From Streptomyces sp. SLBN-31 (lineage in GTDB: Bacteria; Actinomycetota; Actinomycetes; Streptomycetales; Streptomycetaceae), in the NCBI RefSeq assembly GCF_006715395.1, contig NZ_VFNC01000001.1, forward strand, positions 1,116,001 through 1,180,000: a DNA stretch of 64,000 nucleotides, read 5' to 3'. The notes under the pieces are model-generated. The model ran no database searches. It had not been told where the DNA came from and was given only the letters and a program-made list of their open reading frames with translations. The translations under genes and the position numbers were made by a program. Shown here piece by piece: positions 19,920-30,328 of this stretch; position 1 is the stretch's first letter; each line of letters starts with the position of its first letter.

Positions 19920-21109
19920 GCGCGGAGGAGGACCTGGACGACGAACTGCTCGCGCGGGTGCTGCTCTGTCGGGTCTTCGAACCCGGGGATCCCGTCGCGG
20001 GGCGGTGGGTTCGGGAGTGGGGGGCCGTAGAGGTGGCGCGGGTTCTGCGGAACGAGGGGCCGCAGCCGGCCGGTGTCAGCGACAGACGGTGGGCGGGGAT
20101 GCTGGGGCGGGCCCGGGAGGCCGACGTCGGACGGGACCTGAAGGCCGCGCGGGAAGTCGGTGTGCGGTTCGTGGTGCCCGGCGGCCCGGAGTGGCCCGGC
20201 CAGCTCGACGACCTCGGGGACGCCCGCCCCCTGGGGCTGTGGGTGCGGGGCCGGCCCAGCCTGCGGATGTGGGCGCTGAGATCCGTCGCCGTCGTCGGCG
20301 CCCGTGCCTGCACCGAGTACGGCGCCCACATGGCGGCCACGCTCGGCGCGGGTCTCGCCGAGTACGGCTGGGTGGTCGTCTCCGGCGGCGCCTACGGGGT
20401 CGACGGCGCCGTGCACCGGGGCGCGCTCGGCGCGGGCGGCGCCACCGTCGCCGTACTGGCCTGCGGGGTCGACCGGCCCTACCCCCGCGGGCACACCGAG
20501 CTGATCAACCGGATCGCGGAGCAGGGACTCGTGGTCGGGGAGCTGCCACCCGGCGAGCACCCGACGGCGGGCCGGTTCGTCGTCCGCAACCGGGTCATCG
20601 CAGCCCTGACGAGGGGCACCGTCGTCGTCGAGGCCGCCCACCGCAGTGGCTCGCTGGTCACGGCCCGGGCGGCGCAGCGGCTCGGCCGGCACACGATGGG
20701 GGTGCCCGGCCCCGCCACCAGCGCCCTGTCGGCCGGGGTGCACGAACTCCTGCGGGGCGACGCCGTACTCGTCACCGACCCGGCGGAAGTCGTCGAAGTG
20801 GTCGGCGACATGGGCCAGCTGGCACCCGAACGGCGCGGACCGGTGCTGCCCAGGGACCTGCTGGAGGCCGCCGCCCGGCGTGTGCTCGCCGCGCTGCCCG
20901 GGCGTGGCACGGCCTCGGCCGCAGCCATTGCGCGGGGCGCGCAGACCTCGCCGGAGGACGCGGTCGCGCGACTGTACGAACTCCGAGCACTTGGTTACGT
21001 CGAACGACACGGCGACGGCTGGAAGTTGACGCGCCAGGCCGTGACCTCCGGACGGGAGGGGGTGGTGGATGTCGACGGAGCGTGTTCGGCCGTCCGGGGG
21101 AACGCCTGA
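19916..21109 (+). CDS. dprA: DNA-processing protein DprA
   Basis: This 397-residue DprA/Smf protein binds ssDNA and loads RecA in competent bacteria. The Rossmann-like core includes [55 protein letters not shown] and [17 protein letters not shown]. The C-terminal 60 residues form a winged-helix-like domain ([22 protein letters not shown]). The start codon overlaps the yifB stop. Codon use from about 19980 to 20120 is slightly less GC3-biased but continuous with the gene. Confidence 0.95.
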   Translation: MSAEEDLDDELLARVLLCRVFEPGDPVAGRWVREWGAVEVARVLRNEGPQPAGVSDRRWAGMLGRAREADVGRDLKAAREVGVRFVVPGGPEWPGQLDDLGDARPLGLWVRGRPSLRMWALRSVAVVGARACTEYGAHMAATLGAGLAEYGWVVVSGGAYGVDGAVHRGALGAGGATVAVLACGVDRPYPRGHTELINRIAEQGLVVGELPPGEHPTAGRFVVRNRVIAALTRGTVVVEAAHRSGSLVTARAAQRLGRHTMGVPGPATSALSAGVHELLRGDAVLVTDPAEVVEVVGDMGQLAPERRGPVLPRDLLEAAARRVLAALPGRGTASAAAIARGAQTSPEDAVARLYELRALGYVERHGDGWKLTRQAVTSGREGVVDVDGACSAVRGNA

Positions 21110-21318
21110 CACCTGGGCAAACGCCCCGAGGAATGGTTCCTTTCGGTCACGCACGGCGATCGCCGGGAGGGGGCGAGGTACCCCTCGGAACGTACCCGCG
21201 TACCCGTTCCCCGGCGTCCCTCGCTCAACGCGACGCTCCAGTCACGCTACGCTCACGGGGATTCCGACGCACTTCACGTAGAACGCGTACTTCACGGCAG
21301 AACGGCACAAGGCGACGA

Positions 21319-22161
21319 ATGCCCCAGCACACCTCCGGGTCCGACCGGGCGGCGATCCCCCCAGCCGCCCGTGACGGTGGCAGAGTGCGGCCGCCCGCCC
21401 CCTCGACGCTCGACGAGCTGTGGCGGTCGTACAAGGCGACGGGCGACGAGCGGCTGCGGGAGCAGCTGATCCTGCACTACTCGCCGCTCGTCAAATACGT
21501 GGCGGGACGGGTGAGCGTCGGTCTGCCGCCCAACGTCGAGCAGGCCGACTTCGTCTCGTCCGGCGTCTTCGGGCTGATCGACGCGATCGAGAAGTTCGAC
21601 GTCGACCGGGAGATCAAATTCGAGACGTACGCGATCACCCGGATCCGCGGCGCGATGATCGACGAGCTCCGGGCGCTGGACTGGATCCCGCGTTCGGTGC
21701 GGCAGAAGGCGCGCAACGTCGAGCGGGCGTACGCGACGCTGGAGGCGCGGCTCAGACGGACGCCGTCGGAGGGGGAGGTGGCCGCCGAGATGGGCATCGC
21801 CGTGGACGACCTCCACGCCGTGTTCAGCCAGTTGTCGCTGGCCAACGTGGTGGCGCTGGAGGAGCTGCTGCACGTGGGGGGTGAGGGCGGCGACCGGCTG
21901 AGCCTGATGGACACCCTTGAGGACACCGCCGCGGACAACCCCGTGGAAGTCGCCGAGGACCGGGAGCTGCGACGGTTCCTGGCGCGGGCCATCAACACCC
22001 TTCCCGAGCGGGAGAAGACCGTCGTCACGCTGTACTACTACGAGGGACTGACGCTCGCCGAGATCGGCAATGTGCTCGGGGTGACCGAGAGCCGGGTGAG
22101 CCAGATCCACACCAAGTCGGTGCTGCAGCTGCGGGCGAAGCTGGCCGGCTTCGGGCGGTGA
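21319..22161 (+). CDS. whiG: RNA polymerase sigma factor WhiG
   Basis: This 280-residue alternative sigma factor of the FliA/SigD type commits aerial hyphae to sporulation; in S. coelicolor it drives whiH and whiI and is held inactive by the anti-sigma RsiG with c-di-GMP. Region 2 is [16 protein letters not shown] and [26 protein letters not shown]; region 4 is [37 protein letters not shown]. Length and start ([10 protein letters not shown]) match WhiG. It is preceded by a 209-base gap with no clear consensus promoter. No rsiG is visible nearby. Confidence 0.97.
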   Translation: MPQHTSGSDRAAIPPAARDGGRVRPPAPSTLDELWRSYKATGDERLREQLILHYSPLVKYVAGRVSVGLPPNVEQADFVSSGVFGLIDAIEKFDVDREIKFETYAITRIRGAMIDELRALDWIPRSVRQKARNVERAYATLEARLRRTPSEGEVAAEMGIAVDDLHAVFSQLSLANVVALEELLHVGGEGGDRLSLMDTLEDTAADNPVEVAEDRELRRFLARAINTLPEREKTVVTLYYYEGLTLAEIGNVLGVTESRVSQIHTKSVLQLRAKLAGFGR

Positions 22162-22221
22162 CGGCCCGCCGGAGGGCGTGACTCGCCCCGTCAGGGGTGG
22201 CGCGTCCGTAAAGTGGTTGAC

Positions 22222-22800
22222 GTGCCAAGGATTCGAGCGGCCTCCGTGGCCGAACACCGGTCGATGCAGCGAGCCGCCCTGCTGGACGCGGCTCGGTCCC
22301 TGTTGTCCGACGGCGGGACGGAGGCGCTGACGTTCCCGGCCCTCGCCGAGCGGACGGGGCTGGCGCGGTCGTCCGTGTACGAGTACTTCCGGTCGCGGGC
22401 CGCGGTGGTCGAGGAACTGTGCGAGGTCGACTTCCCCGTGTGGGCGGCCGAGGTCGGGGCGGCCATGGAGCGGGAGACCGCGGCCGAGGACCGGATCGCG
22501 GCCTATGTGCGGCGGCAGCTGGAGCTGGTCGGGGACCGGCGGCACCGGGCCGTGGTCGCGATCTCGGCGAGCGAGCTGGACGCGGGGGCGCGGGAGCGGA
22601 TCCGGGCCGCCCACGGCGGGCTCGTCGCGATGATCGTCGAGGCGCTGGCGGAGATGGGGCACGCCGAGCCCCGGCTGGCCGCGATGCTGGTGCAGGGCGT
22701 CGTGGACGCGGCCGTGCGGCGGATCGAGCTGGGCGCCGAGGACCCGGCGGTGGTCGCGGACGCGGCGGTGGGCATGGCGCTACGGGGCGTTCGCGGCTGA
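22222..22800 (+). CDS. TetR-family transcriptional regulator
   Basis: This regulator of about 192 residues has an N-terminal TetR helix-turn-helix (RAALLDAARSLLSDGGTEALTF, RTGLARSSVYEYFRSRAAVVEEL) and an all-helical ligand-binding C-terminus. Two GTG starts compete (22213 and 22222). 22222 is preferred because a TAAAGT hexamer ends 7 bases before it, compatible with a leaderless transcript, and no Shine-Dalgarno is evident for either. The gene overlaps the convergent M23 peptidase gene by 21 bases. The target is unknown. Confidence 0.85.
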   Translation: MPRIRAASVAEHRSMQRAALLDAARSLLSDGGTEALTFPALAERTGLARSSVYEYFRSRAAVVEELCEVDFPVWAAEVGAAMERETAAEDRIAAYVRRQLELVGDRRHRAVVAISASELDAGARERIRAAHGGLVAMIVEALAEMGHAEPRLAAMLVQGVVDAAVRRIELGAEDPAVVADAAVGMALRGVRG

Positions 22801-23376
22801 GGCAGGCCGGGGCAGCGGCACCCCGAGCACGGGCAGCAGTCTCGACGGCCCGCCGCGCAGCAGCCACGGCGGGAGCAGCGACAGGGGATCCAGATAGGTC
22901 CGCCCGCTGAGCAGGCCCCAGTGCACGCACGTGACGGCGCAGTGCGCACCCGTCGGCTCCACCGCCCCCACCACCTCGCCCGCCGTCACCTCGTCGCCCT
23001 TGCGCACGGACGCGCGCACCGGTTCGTACGTCGTGCGCAGATCCGTTCCGCTCAGCTCCACCGAGACCACGCCCCGGCCCGCCACCCGGCCCGCGAAGGA
23101 GACCCGGCCCGCCGCCACGGCGCGCACCGGTGCCCCGGCCGGCGCCGCCAGGTCCACGCCGCGGTGACCGGGTCCGTAGACCGTCGCCGGGGGCTCCCAG
23201 CCCCGTAGCACCACGGGGTGGTCGCCCACCGGCCAGGCGCGGCCGATCGCGGGGGCGCCGGGGGAGGGGACGGACGGGACGGGTGGGGGCTGCGCCCAGG
23301 CCCACGGGGTCAGCACGGCCCACGCCACAACCGGCAGCGCCGCCACCGTCAGGCGTCCGTATCGCTTCGCTCGCAT
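22780..23376 (-). CDS. Secreted M23-family peptidase-like protein
   Basis: This 198-residue protein has a Sec signal peptide ([20 protein letters not shown]..., probable cleavage after AWA) and a LytM/M23 fold: [23 protein letters not shown], then [23 protein letters not shown]. The first zinc motif HxxxD is intact. In the second (normally HxH) the first histidine is Cys (CVH), so catalysis may be lost, as in several short actinobacterial M23 proteins. The alternative start 18 bases upstream is less likely. It faces away from rpsB. Confidence 0.85.
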   Translation of the reverse strand: MRAKRYGRLTVAALPVVAWAVLTPWAWAQPPPVPSVPSPGAPAIGRAWPVGDHPVVLRGWEPPATVYGPGHRGVDLAAPAGAPVRAVAAGRVSFAGRVAGRGVVSVELSGTDLRTTYEPVRASVRKGDEVTAGEVVGAVEPTGAHCAVTCVHWGLLSGRTYLDPLSLLPPWLLRGGPSRLLPVLGVPLPRPASAANAP

Positions 23377-23646
23377 GGGGAAACCGTCCCGCACCCCCGC
23401 CGATCATGGCCGGGATCTGTGGACAACTCCCGGGTTGTGGACAGCGGCGTCACCCGGTGCCCCGCCGGTCCCGTACACTTCTTCTGGCGATCCGGGTCAC
23501 CGGGTCGACTTCGCACGCCCCGACATCAGGTGGTCACAAGCCGGTGTCAGCGCCTCTCGGTCCTTCGCGGCAAGGCGCACGCGGGCGTCAGGCGCGGGTG
23601 CCCTCCGGTACCCGCGGTACAACCGAGAAAACCAAGGAGAACGGCC

Positions 23647-24585
23647 ATGGCCGTCGTCACGATGCGGGAGCTGCTGGAGAGCGGCGTCCACTTCGGTCAC
23701 CAGACCCGTCGCTGGAACCCGAAGATGAAGCGCTTCATCTTCACCGAGCGCAACGGCATCTACATCATCGACCTGCTCCAGTCGCTGTCGTACATCGACC
23801 GCGCCTACGAGTTCGTCAAGGAGACCGTCGCCCACGGCGGCACGGTCATGTTCGTCGGCACGAAGAAGCAGGCGCAGGAGGCCATCGCCGAGCAGGCCAC
23901 CCGCGTCGGCATGCCCTACGTCAACCAGCGCTGGCTGGGCGGCATGCTCACCAACTTCTCCACCGTCTACAAGCGTCTGCAGCGCCTCAAGGAGCTCGAG
24001 CAGATCGACTTCGAGGACGTCGCCGCTTCGGGTCTGACCAAGAAGGAGCTTCTCGTGCTCTCGCGCGAGAAGGCCAAGCTGGAGAAGACCCTCGGTGGTA
24101 TCCGCGAGATGTCCAAGGTTCCCAGCGCCGTCTGGATCGTGGACACCAAGAAGGAGCACATCGCGGTCGGCGAGGCCCGGAAGCTCAACATCCCGGTCGT
24201 CGCCATCCTCGACACGAACTGCGACCCCGACGAGGTCGACTACAAGATCCCGGGCAACGACGACGCGATCCGCTCCGTCACCCTGCTCACCCGTGTGATC
24301 GCCGACGCCGTCGCCGAGGGCCTCATCTCCCGCTCCGGCGTCGCCACCGGTGACAAGGGTGAGAAGGCCGCGGGCGAGCCCCTCGCCGAGTGGGAGCGCG
24401 ACCTGCTCGAGGGCGAGAAGAAGGCCGACGAGGCTCCGGCCGCCGAGGCCGAGAAGCCGGCCGAGGCCGCTGCTGAGGCCCCCGCTGCCGAGGTCCCGGC
24501 TGCCGAGGCTCCGGCTGCCGAGGCCCCCGCGGCTGAGGCTCCGGCCGCCGAGGCCGCTCCGGCCGCGGACGCCGAGCAGGCCTGA
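23647..24585 (+). CDS. rpsB: 30S ribosomal protein S2
   Basis: This 312-residue S2 has the conserved core [61 protein letters not shown] and [13 protein letters not shown]. From about residue 265 it carries a low-complexity tail of repeated PAAEA units, common in Streptomyces S2 and poorly conserved in length. ATG 23647 follows AAGGAG. It is followed by a terminator or attenuator and then tsf, the universal rpsB-tsf pairing. Confidence 0.98.
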   Translation: MAVVTMRELLESGVHFGHQTRRWNPKMKRFIFTERNGIYIIDLLQSLSYIDRAYEFVKETVAHGGTVMFVGTKKQAQEAIAEQATRVGMPYVNQRWLGGMLTNFSTVYKRLQRLKELEQIDFEDVAASGLTKKELLVLSREKAKLEKTLGGIREMSKVPSAVWIVDTKKEHIAVGEARKLNIPVVAILDTNCDPDEVDYKIPGNDDAIRSVTLLTRVIADAVAEGLISRSGVATGDKGEKAAGEPLAEWERDLLEGEKKADEAPAAEAEKPAEAAAEAPAAEVPAAEAPAAEAPAAEAPAAEAAPAADAEQA

Positions 24586-24605
24586 CCCGTCAGCGTCAGA
24601 AGTTG

Positions 24606-24641
24606 ACGGCGGGAGCGGGGCATCGAACCCGCTCCCGCCGT
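24606..24641 (+). terminator. Hairpin between rpsB and tsf
   Basis: A perfect 14-bp stem (24606-24619 with 24628-24641) with an 8-base loop begins 21 bases after the rpsB stop. It is likely a partial terminator that sets the S2 to EF-Ts ratio, since tsf has no strong promoter of its own visible in the remaining 100 bases. Confidence 0.85.
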
Positions 24642-24743
24642 TCACCCGTAGGTCGGCGGTGAGTCAGCGGCCCCCGACCACAGGGGGGCCACAGACCCCG
24701 TAGATCTTCGATCTTCCAGACTTCGAGAAAGATTCACAGACTC

Positions 24744-25580
24744 ATGGCGAACTACACCGCCGCCGACGTCAAGAAGCTTCGTGAGCTCACCGGCGCCGGC
24801 ATGATGGACTGCAAGAAGGCACTGGACGAGGCCGAGGGCAACGTCGAGAAGGCCGTCGAGGCGCTGCGCATCAAGGGCCAGAAGGGCGTCGCCAAGCGCG
24901 AGGGCCGCTCCGCCGAGAACGGCGCCGTGGTCTCCATCATCGCCGACGACAACTCCTCCGGCGTCCTGGTCGAGCTGAAGTGCGAGACGGACTTCGTCGC
25001 CAAGGGCGAGAAGTTCCAGGCCGTCGCCACCGCGATCGCCGAGCACGTCGCGAAGACCTCCCCGGCCGACCTCGACGCCCTGCTCGCCTCCGAGATCGAG
25101 GCCGGCAAGACCGTCCAGGCGTTCGTGGACGAGGCCAACGCCAACCTGGGCGAGAAGATCGTCCTGGACCGCTTCGCGCAGTACGCCGACGGTTACGTCC
25201 TGGCGTACATGCACCGCACGATGCCCGACCTGCCCCCGCAGATCGGTGTTCTCGTCGAGCTCGACAAGCCGAACGCCGAGGTCGCCAAGGGCGTCGCCCA
25301 GCACATCGCCGCCTTCGCGCCGAAGTACCTCTCCAAGGAGGACGTGCCGGCCGAGGTCGTCGAGTCCGAGCGTCGCATCGCCGAGGAGACCACCCGCGCC
25401 GAGGGCAAGCCCGAGGCCGCCCTGCCGAAGATCGTCGAGGGTCGCCTCAACGGCTTCTTCAAGGACGCCACGCTGCTCGGTCAGCCGTACGCGCTCGACA
25501 ACAAGAAGTCCGTCCAGAAGGTCCTGGACGAGGCCGGTGTCACCCTGAAGCGCTTCGCGCGCATCAAGGTCGGCATCTGA
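24744..25580 (+). CDS. tsf: Elongation factor Ts
   Basis: This 278-residue EF-Ts is the guanine-nucleotide exchange factor for EF-Tu. The N-terminal UBA-like domain reads VKKLRELTGAGMMDCKKAL, followed by the TDFVAKGEKF signature (ELKCETDFVAK) and the dimerisation domain, ending LKRFARIKVGI. Length and layout are normal for actinobacteria. The Shine-Dalgarno is weak (AGAAAGA about 10 bases upstream). Confidence 0.98.
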   Translation: MANYTAADVKKLRELTGAGMMDCKKALDEAEGNVEKAVEALRIKGQKGVAKREGRSAENGAVVSIIADDNSSGVLVELKCETDFVAKGEKFQAVATAIAEHVAKTSPADLDALLASEIEAGKTVQAFVDEANANLGEKIVLDRFAQYADGYVLAYMHRTMPDLPPQIGVLVELDKPNAEVAKGVAQHIAAFAPKYLSKEDVPAEVVESERRIAEETTRAEGKPEAALPKIVEGRLNGFFKDATLLGQPYALDNKKSVQKVLDEAGVTLKRFARIKVGI

Positions 25581-25663
25581 GTCCGTACCGCGATCGGCGC
25601 ACGACCCCGATAGGGTCGTACGCAGTTGTCAGCGGGTGACGGACGACAGCGGATCTGACGAGG

Positions 25664-25713
25664 AGGCCATTGCCGAGCATGGGAGCGAAATGCCACCCCA
25701 GCGGCAATGGCCT
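25664..25713 (+). terminator. Hairpin terminator between tsf and pyrH
   Basis: A 12-bp perfect stem (25664-25675 with 25702-25713) and a 26-base loop are followed by TCTTCGT, unusually T-rich for this genome. It argues against the in-frame pyrH start at 25707, which would lie in the stem, and separates tsf from the pyrH operon. Confidence 0.75.
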
Positions 25714-25751
25714 TCTTCGTATGTGCAACACGTGAAAGAGGCGGGATCTCC

Positions 25752-26510
25752 ATGACCACCAAGCCCCAGAAGAGCGACGACGGCAAAGTACACGGCCGGT
25801 TTCTGCTGAAGCTGTCCGGTGAGGCCTTCTCCGGTGGTGGGGGCCTGGGGGTCGACCCCGACGTGGTGCACAAGATCGCCCGTGAGATCGCGGCCGTCGT
25901 CCGCGACGGCGCCCAGGTCGCGGTCGTCATCGGCGGCGGCAACTTCTTCCGCGGCGCCGAGCTCCAGCAGCGCGGCATGGACCGGGCCCGCTCCGACTAC
26001 ATGGGCATGCTCGGAACCGTGATGAACTGCCTCGCCCTGCAGGACTTCCTGGAGAAGGAAGGCATCCAGTCCCGGGTGCAGACCGCCATCACCATGGGGC
26101 AGGTCGCCGAGCCCTACATCCCGCTGCGTGCCATCCGGCACCTGGAGAAGGGCCGTGTGGTCATCTTCGGCGCCGGTATGGGCATGCCGTACTTCTCCAC
26201 CGACACCACCGCCGCCCAGCGGGCCCTGGAGATCGACGCCGAGGCGCTGCTGATGGGCAAGAACGGCGTCGACGGGGTCTACGACTCCGACCCCAAGCGC
26301 AACCCGGACGCCGTCAAGTTCGACTCCCTCGGCTACGGCGAGGTCATCACCCGCGACCTCAAGGTCGCCGACGCCACCGCCGTCACGCTGTGCCGCGACA
26401 ACAAGCTCCCGATCCTCGTCTTCGAGCTTCTGGCCGAGGGCAATATCGCCCGCGCCGTCAAGGGTGAGAAGATCGGCACGCTTGTGGGTGACCAGGACAG
26501 CCGGGACTGA
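25752..26510 (+). CDS. pyrH: UMP kinase
   Basis: This 252-residue hexameric amino-acid-kinase-fold enzyme phosphorylates UMP to UDP in pyrimidine synthesis. Signature segments are [62 protein letters not shown] and [18 protein letters not shown] 25752 gives a normal N-terminal length with GAGG upstream. It heads the conserved pyrH-frr-cdsA order. Confidence 0.97.
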   Translation: MTTKPQKSDDGKVHGRFLLKLSGEAFSGGGGLGVDPDVVHKIAREIAAVVRDGAQVAVVIGGGNFFRGAELQQRGMDRARSDYMGMLGTVMNCLALQDFLEKEGIQSRVQTAITMGQVAEPYIPLRAIRHLEKGRVVIFGAGMGMPYFSTDTTAAQRALEIDAEALLMGKNGVDGVYDSDPKRNPDAVKFDSLGYGEVITRDLKVADATAVTLCRDNKLPILVFELLAEGNIARAVKGEKIGTLVGDQDSRD

Positions 26511-26652
26511 CAGGCAACACCTACGGACCCTGACCGGGGGATGGACAATGTCCCGCAGGTCGGGAACCGTGCAGGAAGAAGACGCGACGCAGCCGGCCGC
26601 CGCCCCACAGGAACCGCAGCCGGGCCTCACTCAAGACACGCAGGAGCAAGTG

Positions 26653-27210
26653 GTGATCGAAGAGACCCTCCTCGAGGCCGAGGAGAAGATGGAGAAGGCC
26701 GTCGTGGTCGCCAAGGAGGACTTCGCCGCGATCCGTACCGGTCGTGCGCACCCGGCGATGTTCAACAAGATCGTGGCCGACTACTACGGCGCGCCGACGC
26801 CGATCAACCAGCTGGCTTCGTTCTCCGTGCCGGAGCCGCGCATGGCGGTGGTGACCCCGTTCGACAAGACGGCCCTGCGCAACATCGAGCAGGCCATCCG
26901 CGACTCCGACCTGGGTGTCAACCCGAGCAACGACGGCAACATCATCCGGGTGGTGTTCCCCGAGCTCACCGAGGAGCGCCGCCGCGACTACATCAAGGTC
27001 GCCAAGCACAAGGCGGAGGACGCGCGCGTGTCCATCCGTTCCGTGCGCCGCAAGGCCAAGGACGCCATCGACAAGCTGATCAAGGACGGCGAGGTCGGTG
27101 AGGACGAGGGCCGCCGTGCTGAGAAGGAACTCGACGACTCCACCCACAAGTACGTGGCACAGGTGGACGAGCTCCTGAAGCACAAGGAAGCGGAGCTGCT
27201 CGAGGTCTGA
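26653..27210 (+). CDS. frr: Ribosome recycling factor
   Basis: This 185-residue RRF splits post-termination ribosomes with EF-G. The sequence [62 protein letters not shown] and the helical C-terminus are diagnostic. GTG 26653 follows AGGAGCAA and gives the usual 185-residue length; the longer in-frame reading back to 26464 overlaps pyrH and is not family-like. It is coupled to cdsA by a one-base stop-start overlap (TGATG). Confidence 0.97.
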   Translation: MIEETLLEAEEKMEKAVVVAKEDFAAIRTGRAHPAMFNKIVADYYGAPTPINQLASFSVPEPRMAVVTPFDKTALRNIEQAIRDSDLGVNPSNDGNIIRVVFPELTEERRRDYIKVAKHKAEDARVSIRSVRRKAKDAIDKLIKDGEVGEDEGRRAEKELDDSTHKYVAQVDELLKHKEAELLEV

Positions 27211-28376
27211 TGAACGACTCTTCCTGGGGAGCGCCGCCACACACCGGGTCGCGGGGCGGCTACTGGGGGCCCACCGACCAGGGGCCTGTCCAGGGGGCTG
27301 CCCCGGCGGGTCCCGCGTACGATGCGCCCAAGGCGCAGCACACTCGCCCCATGCCCATCGTGCCCGACGGACCCGTACCTCCACACGGCGAAGACCAGGA
27401 TGACGACCGGGGGGCCGCTCGGCTGAGCGGCCCCTTGTTCCGCGACGAATCGCCGCGGGCGCAGACCTACGACATGCCGCAGGCACCGCCCCACCCGGCG
27501 GCGCAGCAGAATCCGGAGCCCATGCCCGACGCCCCCCAGCCGGCGCCGCAGCCGCAGAAGAAAAGCGCGGGGCGCGACCTGGGCGCGGCCATAGGCGTCG
27601 GCGTCGGGCTCGGCGTGGTGATCATCGCGTCGCTGTTCGTCGTCAAGGCCGTCTTCGTCGGCGTCGTCGCGGTCGCGGTGGTCGTCGGCCTGTGGGAACT
27701 GACCAGCCGGCTGCAGGAGCGCAAGGGCATCAAGGCGCCCCTCGTTCCGCTGGCGCTCGGCGGCGCCGCGATGGTCGTCGCCGGGTACGTGCGCGGCGCC
27801 GAGGGCGCGTGGGTGGCGATGGCGCTGACGGCGCTCGCGGTCCTCGTCTGGCGCATGACGGAGCCGCCGGAGGGTTACCTCAAGGACGTCACGGCGGGTG
27901 TCTTCGCGGCCTTCTACGTCCCGTTCCTGGCGACCTTCGTCGCCATGATGCTGACGGCCGACGACGGCCCCTGGCGGGTGCTGACCTTCCTTCTCCTGAC
28001 GGTGGTCAGCGACACGGGCGCGTACGCCGTCGGCTGGCGCTTCGGCCGGCACAAGCTGGCGCCGCGCATCAGCCCGGGCAAGACCCGTGAGGGCCTGTTC
28101 GGCGCGGTGTCGTTCGCGATGGTGGCGGGCGCGCTGTGCCTGCAGTTCCTGATCGACGACGGCGCCTGGTGGCAGGGTCTCGTCCTCGGTTTCGCGGTCG
28201 CGGCCAGCGCCACACTGGGCGACCTCGGCGAGTCGATGATCAAGCGGGACCTGGGCATCAAGGACATGGGCACGCTCCTGCCGGGCCACGGCGGCATCAT
28301 GGACCGCCTGGACTCGCTGCTGCCGACGGCTCCCGTGGTGTGGCTGCTGCTGGTGCTGTTCGTGGGATCCGGCTGA
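27210..28376 (+). CDS. cdsA: Phosphatidate cytidylyltransferase
   Basis: This 388-residue membrane enzyme makes CDP-diacylglycerol, precursor of all phospholipids. The first 115 residues are a Pro/Gly/Gln-rich cytoplasmic extension typical of actinobacterial CdsA. Eight or so transmembrane segments follow from about residue 120. The CDP-alcohol signature appears as LGDLGESMIKRDLGIKDMGTLLPGHGGIMDRLDS near 335-368. It starts on the last base of the frr stop. Confidence 0.96.
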   Translation: MNDSSWGAPPHTGSRGGYWGPTDQGPVQGAAPAGPAYDAPKAQHTRPMPIVPDGPVPPHGEDQDDDRGAARLSGPLFRDESPRAQTYDMPQAPPHPAAQQNPEPMPDAPQPAPQPQKKSAGRDLGAAIGVGVGLGVVIIASLFVVKAVFVGVVAVAVVVGLWELTSRLQERKGIKAPLVPLALGGAAMVVAGYVRGAEGAWVAMALTALAVLVWRMTEPPEGYLKDVTAGVFAAFYVPFLATFVAMMLTADDGPWRVLTFLLLTVVSDTGAYAVGWRFGRHKLAPRISPGKTREGLFGAVSFAMVAGALCLQFLIDDGAWWQGLVLGFAVAASATLGDLGESMIKRDLGIKDMGTLLPGHGGIMDRLDSLLPTAPVVWLLLVLFVGSG

Positions 28377-28487
28377 CGGTCCGGCCGACAGTCCTCGCAG
28401 TCCCGCTCGCTCGATGGCGCGGTCGTCGGGCGAGTGGGACGATCCCGGTGTAAGCCCTCAAAGGGAATGTCCCGAAGAGGAGGCGCC

Positions 28488-28937
28488 ATGTCCGCCATCC
28501 ATGAAGAGTTCGACGTGGACCGCCGTCCCGAGGATGTCTGGGCGTATGTCACCGACCCCTCCCACCTGCCGGAATGGCAGCTGAGCGCGGTCTCCGCCGA
28601 ACAGCTCGACGACCGCCCCTTCGGCCTTGGGTCCAAGGTCCGCGTCACCCGCCACATGGGCCGGCGCGAGATGCCGATGACCATGGAGTGCACCGAGTAC
28701 ACACCGCAGCACTCCTGGTCCGTCCGAGGAATCGACGGCCCGGTCAGGGGCCGGTTCCACGCCGAGCTCACCCCCATCGACGACGGCCGTCGCACCCACG
28801 TGACGATGGACCTCGACTTCGAGGGCCACGGCATCGGCAAACTCCTGCTGCCCCTCGTCGTCCGCCCCCAGGCCCGCAAGGAGATGCCGCGCAACGAACG
28901 CCTGCTGAAGGACAAGCTGGAACACGCGGCCGCTTGA
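28488..28937 (+). CDS. SRPBCC/START-like family protein
   Basis: This 149-residue protein has the polyketide-cyclase-like SRPBCC pattern: EEFDVDRRPEDVWAYVTDPSHLPEWQ at the N-terminus, a central beta region and a C-terminal helix LLPLVVRPQARKEMPRNERLLKDKLE. Such proteins bind small hydrophobic ligands. The ATG at 28488 follows AAGAGGAGG. No catalytic residues can be assigned. It is flanked by cdsA and rlmN, with no obvious functional link. Confidence 0.85.
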   Translation: MSAIHEEFDVDRRPEDVWAYVTDPSHLPEWQLSAVSAEQLDDRPFGLGSKVRVTRHMGRREMPMTMECTEYTPQHSWSVRGIDGPVRGRFHAELTPIDDGRRTHVTMDLDFEGHGIGKLLLPLVVRPQARKEMPRNERLLKDKLEHAAA

Positions 28938-29022
28938 CGCGAACTCCACGGCGGGGCCCCGGGCCGCCCCACCGGGCCGGGCAGCCCGGGGCACCGAATT
29001 GATCTGCGACACTGGTTGAGCC

Positions 29023-30129
29023 ATGCCTAAGCCCGGAGAACTCACTTTCGTCGCCCCCCGCGGAGCCAAGAAGCCGCCGCGGCATCTCGCCGATCTCTCG
29101 CCCGCCGAGCGCAAGGACGCGGTGGCCGAGATCGGGGAGAAGCCGTTTCGCGCCAAGCAGCTCTCGCAGCACTACTTCGCGCGGTACGCGCACGACCCGG
29201 CGGAGTGGACGGACATCCCGGCCGGCTCGCGCGGGAAGCTGCAGGAGGCGCTGCTGCCCGAGCTGATGACCGTCGTACGGCATCTGTCGACCGACCAGGG
29301 CACGACCCGCAAGACGCTGTGGCGGCTGTTCGACGGCACGCTCGTCGAGTCCGTGCTGATGCGGTACCCGGACCGGGTGACCATGTGCATCAGCTCGCAG
29401 GCCGGCTGCGGGATGAACTGCCCGTTCTGCGCCACCGGGCAGGCGGGACTGGACCGGAATCTGTCCACCGCCGAGATCGTCCACCAGATCGTGGACGGGA
29501 TGCGGGCGCTGCGGGACGGGGAGGTCCCGGGTGGACCGGCGCGCCTGTCCAACATCGTCTTCATGGGGATGGGCGAGCCGCTCGCCAACTACAAGCGCGT
29601 GGTCGGGGCCGTGCGGGCGCTGACCGACCCCGCCCCGGACGGGCTCGGGCTCTCCCAGCGCGGGATCACCGTCTCCACCGTCGGGCTCGTGCCCGCCATC
29701 CACCGGTTCGCCGACGAGGGCTTCAAGTGCCGGCTGGCGATCTCCCTGCACGCCCCCGACGACGAGCTGCGCGACACACTCGTCCCCGTGAACACGCGGT
29801 GGAAGGTGCGCGAGGTGCTCGACGCCGGGTTCGAGTACGTGGAGAAGAGCGGGCGGCGGCTGAGCATCGAGTACGCCCTCATCCGCGACATCAACGACCA
29901 GGCCTGGCGCGGCGACCGGCTCGGGCGGCTGCTGCGGGGCAAGCCCGTGCACGTCAACCTGATCCCGCTCAACCCGACGCCCGGTTCGAAGTGGACCGCC
30001 TCCCGGCCCGAGGACGAGAAGGCGTTCGTCGAGGCCATCGCCGCGCACGGGGTGCCGGTGACCGTCCGGGACACCCGCGGACAGGAGATCGACGGTGCCT
30101 GTGGTCAGCTCGCGGCCACCGAGCGGTAA
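29023..30129 (+). CDS. rlmN: Dual-specificity 23S rRNA/tRNA A2-methyltransferase RlmN
   Basis: This 368-residue radical SAM enzyme methylates A2503 of 23S rRNA and A37 of some tRNAs. The radical SAM cluster motif is in [14 protein letters not shown] (CxxxCxxC, near residue 129). [11 protein letters not shown] and [11 protein letters not shown] follow, and the C-terminal catalytic cysteine lies in IDGACGQL. The ATG at 29023 has a weak upstream GAG. The downstream region begins the thiamine riboswitch. Confidence 0.96.
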   Translation: MPKPGELTFVAPRGAKKPPRHLADLSPAERKDAVAEIGEKPFRAKQLSQHYFARYAHDPAEWTDIPAGSRGKLQEALLPELMTVVRHLSTDQGTTRKTLWRLFDGTLVESVLMRYPDRVTMCISSQAGCGMNCPFCATGQAGLDRNLSTAEIVHQIVDGMRALRDGEVPGGPARLSNIVFMGMGEPLANYKRVVGAVRALTDPAPDGLGLSQRGITVSTVGLVPAIHRFADEGFKCRLAISLHAPDDELRDTLVPVNTRWKVREVLDAGFEYVEKSGRRLSIEYALIRDINDQAWRGDRLGRLLRGKPVHVNLIPLNPTPGSKWTASRPEDEKAFVEAIAAHGVPVTVRDTRGQEIDGACGQLAATER

Positions 30130-30155
30130 CCTGAGCCCGTCCATACATATTCATA

Positions 30156-30250
30156 TTCCGACAGGGGAGCGCCACAGCGCTGAGAGTGCGGCAACCGGGC
30201 CGCAGACCCTCTGAACCTTGCCCAGGTCATTCTGGGTAGGAAGTTCGGTC
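30156..30250 (+). ncRNA. TPP riboswitch (THI element)
   Basis: All conserved THI-box blocks are present in order: ACAGGGGAGC, GCTGAGAGTGCGG, CCGCAGACCCTCTGAACCT, then GGTCATTCTGGGTAGGAAG. P1 is closed by CCGA (30158-30161) with TCGG (30245-30248). It lies 25 bases after rlmN and 80 bases before the thiamine-binding protein gene, so thiamine pyrophosphate should repress the transporter operon. Confidence 0.97.
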
Positions 30251-30267
30251 ATCACTCAAGCTGTTGC

Positions 30268-30294
30268 GCCCCGCCCAGATCTTCTGGGCGGGGC
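30268..30294 (+). terminator. Riboswitch expression-platform hairpin
   Basis: A perfect 12-bp stem (30268-30279 with 30283-30294) and a TCT loop are followed by CGCGTCTCTTCC. It begins 18 bases after the aptamer and ends 34 bases before the thiB-like start, fitting a transcription-termination platform. The Shine-Dalgarno (AGGAGGAAC, about 30317-30325) lies outside the stem. Confidence 0.8.
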
Positions 30295-30328
30295 CGCGTC
30301 TCTTCCTGGTCACCCAGGAGGAACTTCA

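Noticed and set aside
20005..21318. Possible 438-residue N-terminal extension of WhiG
   Set aside because: It overlaps dprA in another frame. WhiG has a well-fixed 280-residue length starting MPQHTSG, and the extension is Arg/Gly-rich readthrough.
26464..26652. Extended N-terminus for ribosome recycling factor
   Set aside because: The extra 63 residues overlap the pyrH 3' end and are not family-like; GTG 26653 has a good Shine-Dalgarno and gives the standard 185 residues.
30268..30294. Hairpin as an independent rlmN terminator
   Set aside because: It lies after the TPP aptamer, at the position expected of its expression platform, so it is read as part of the riboswitch.
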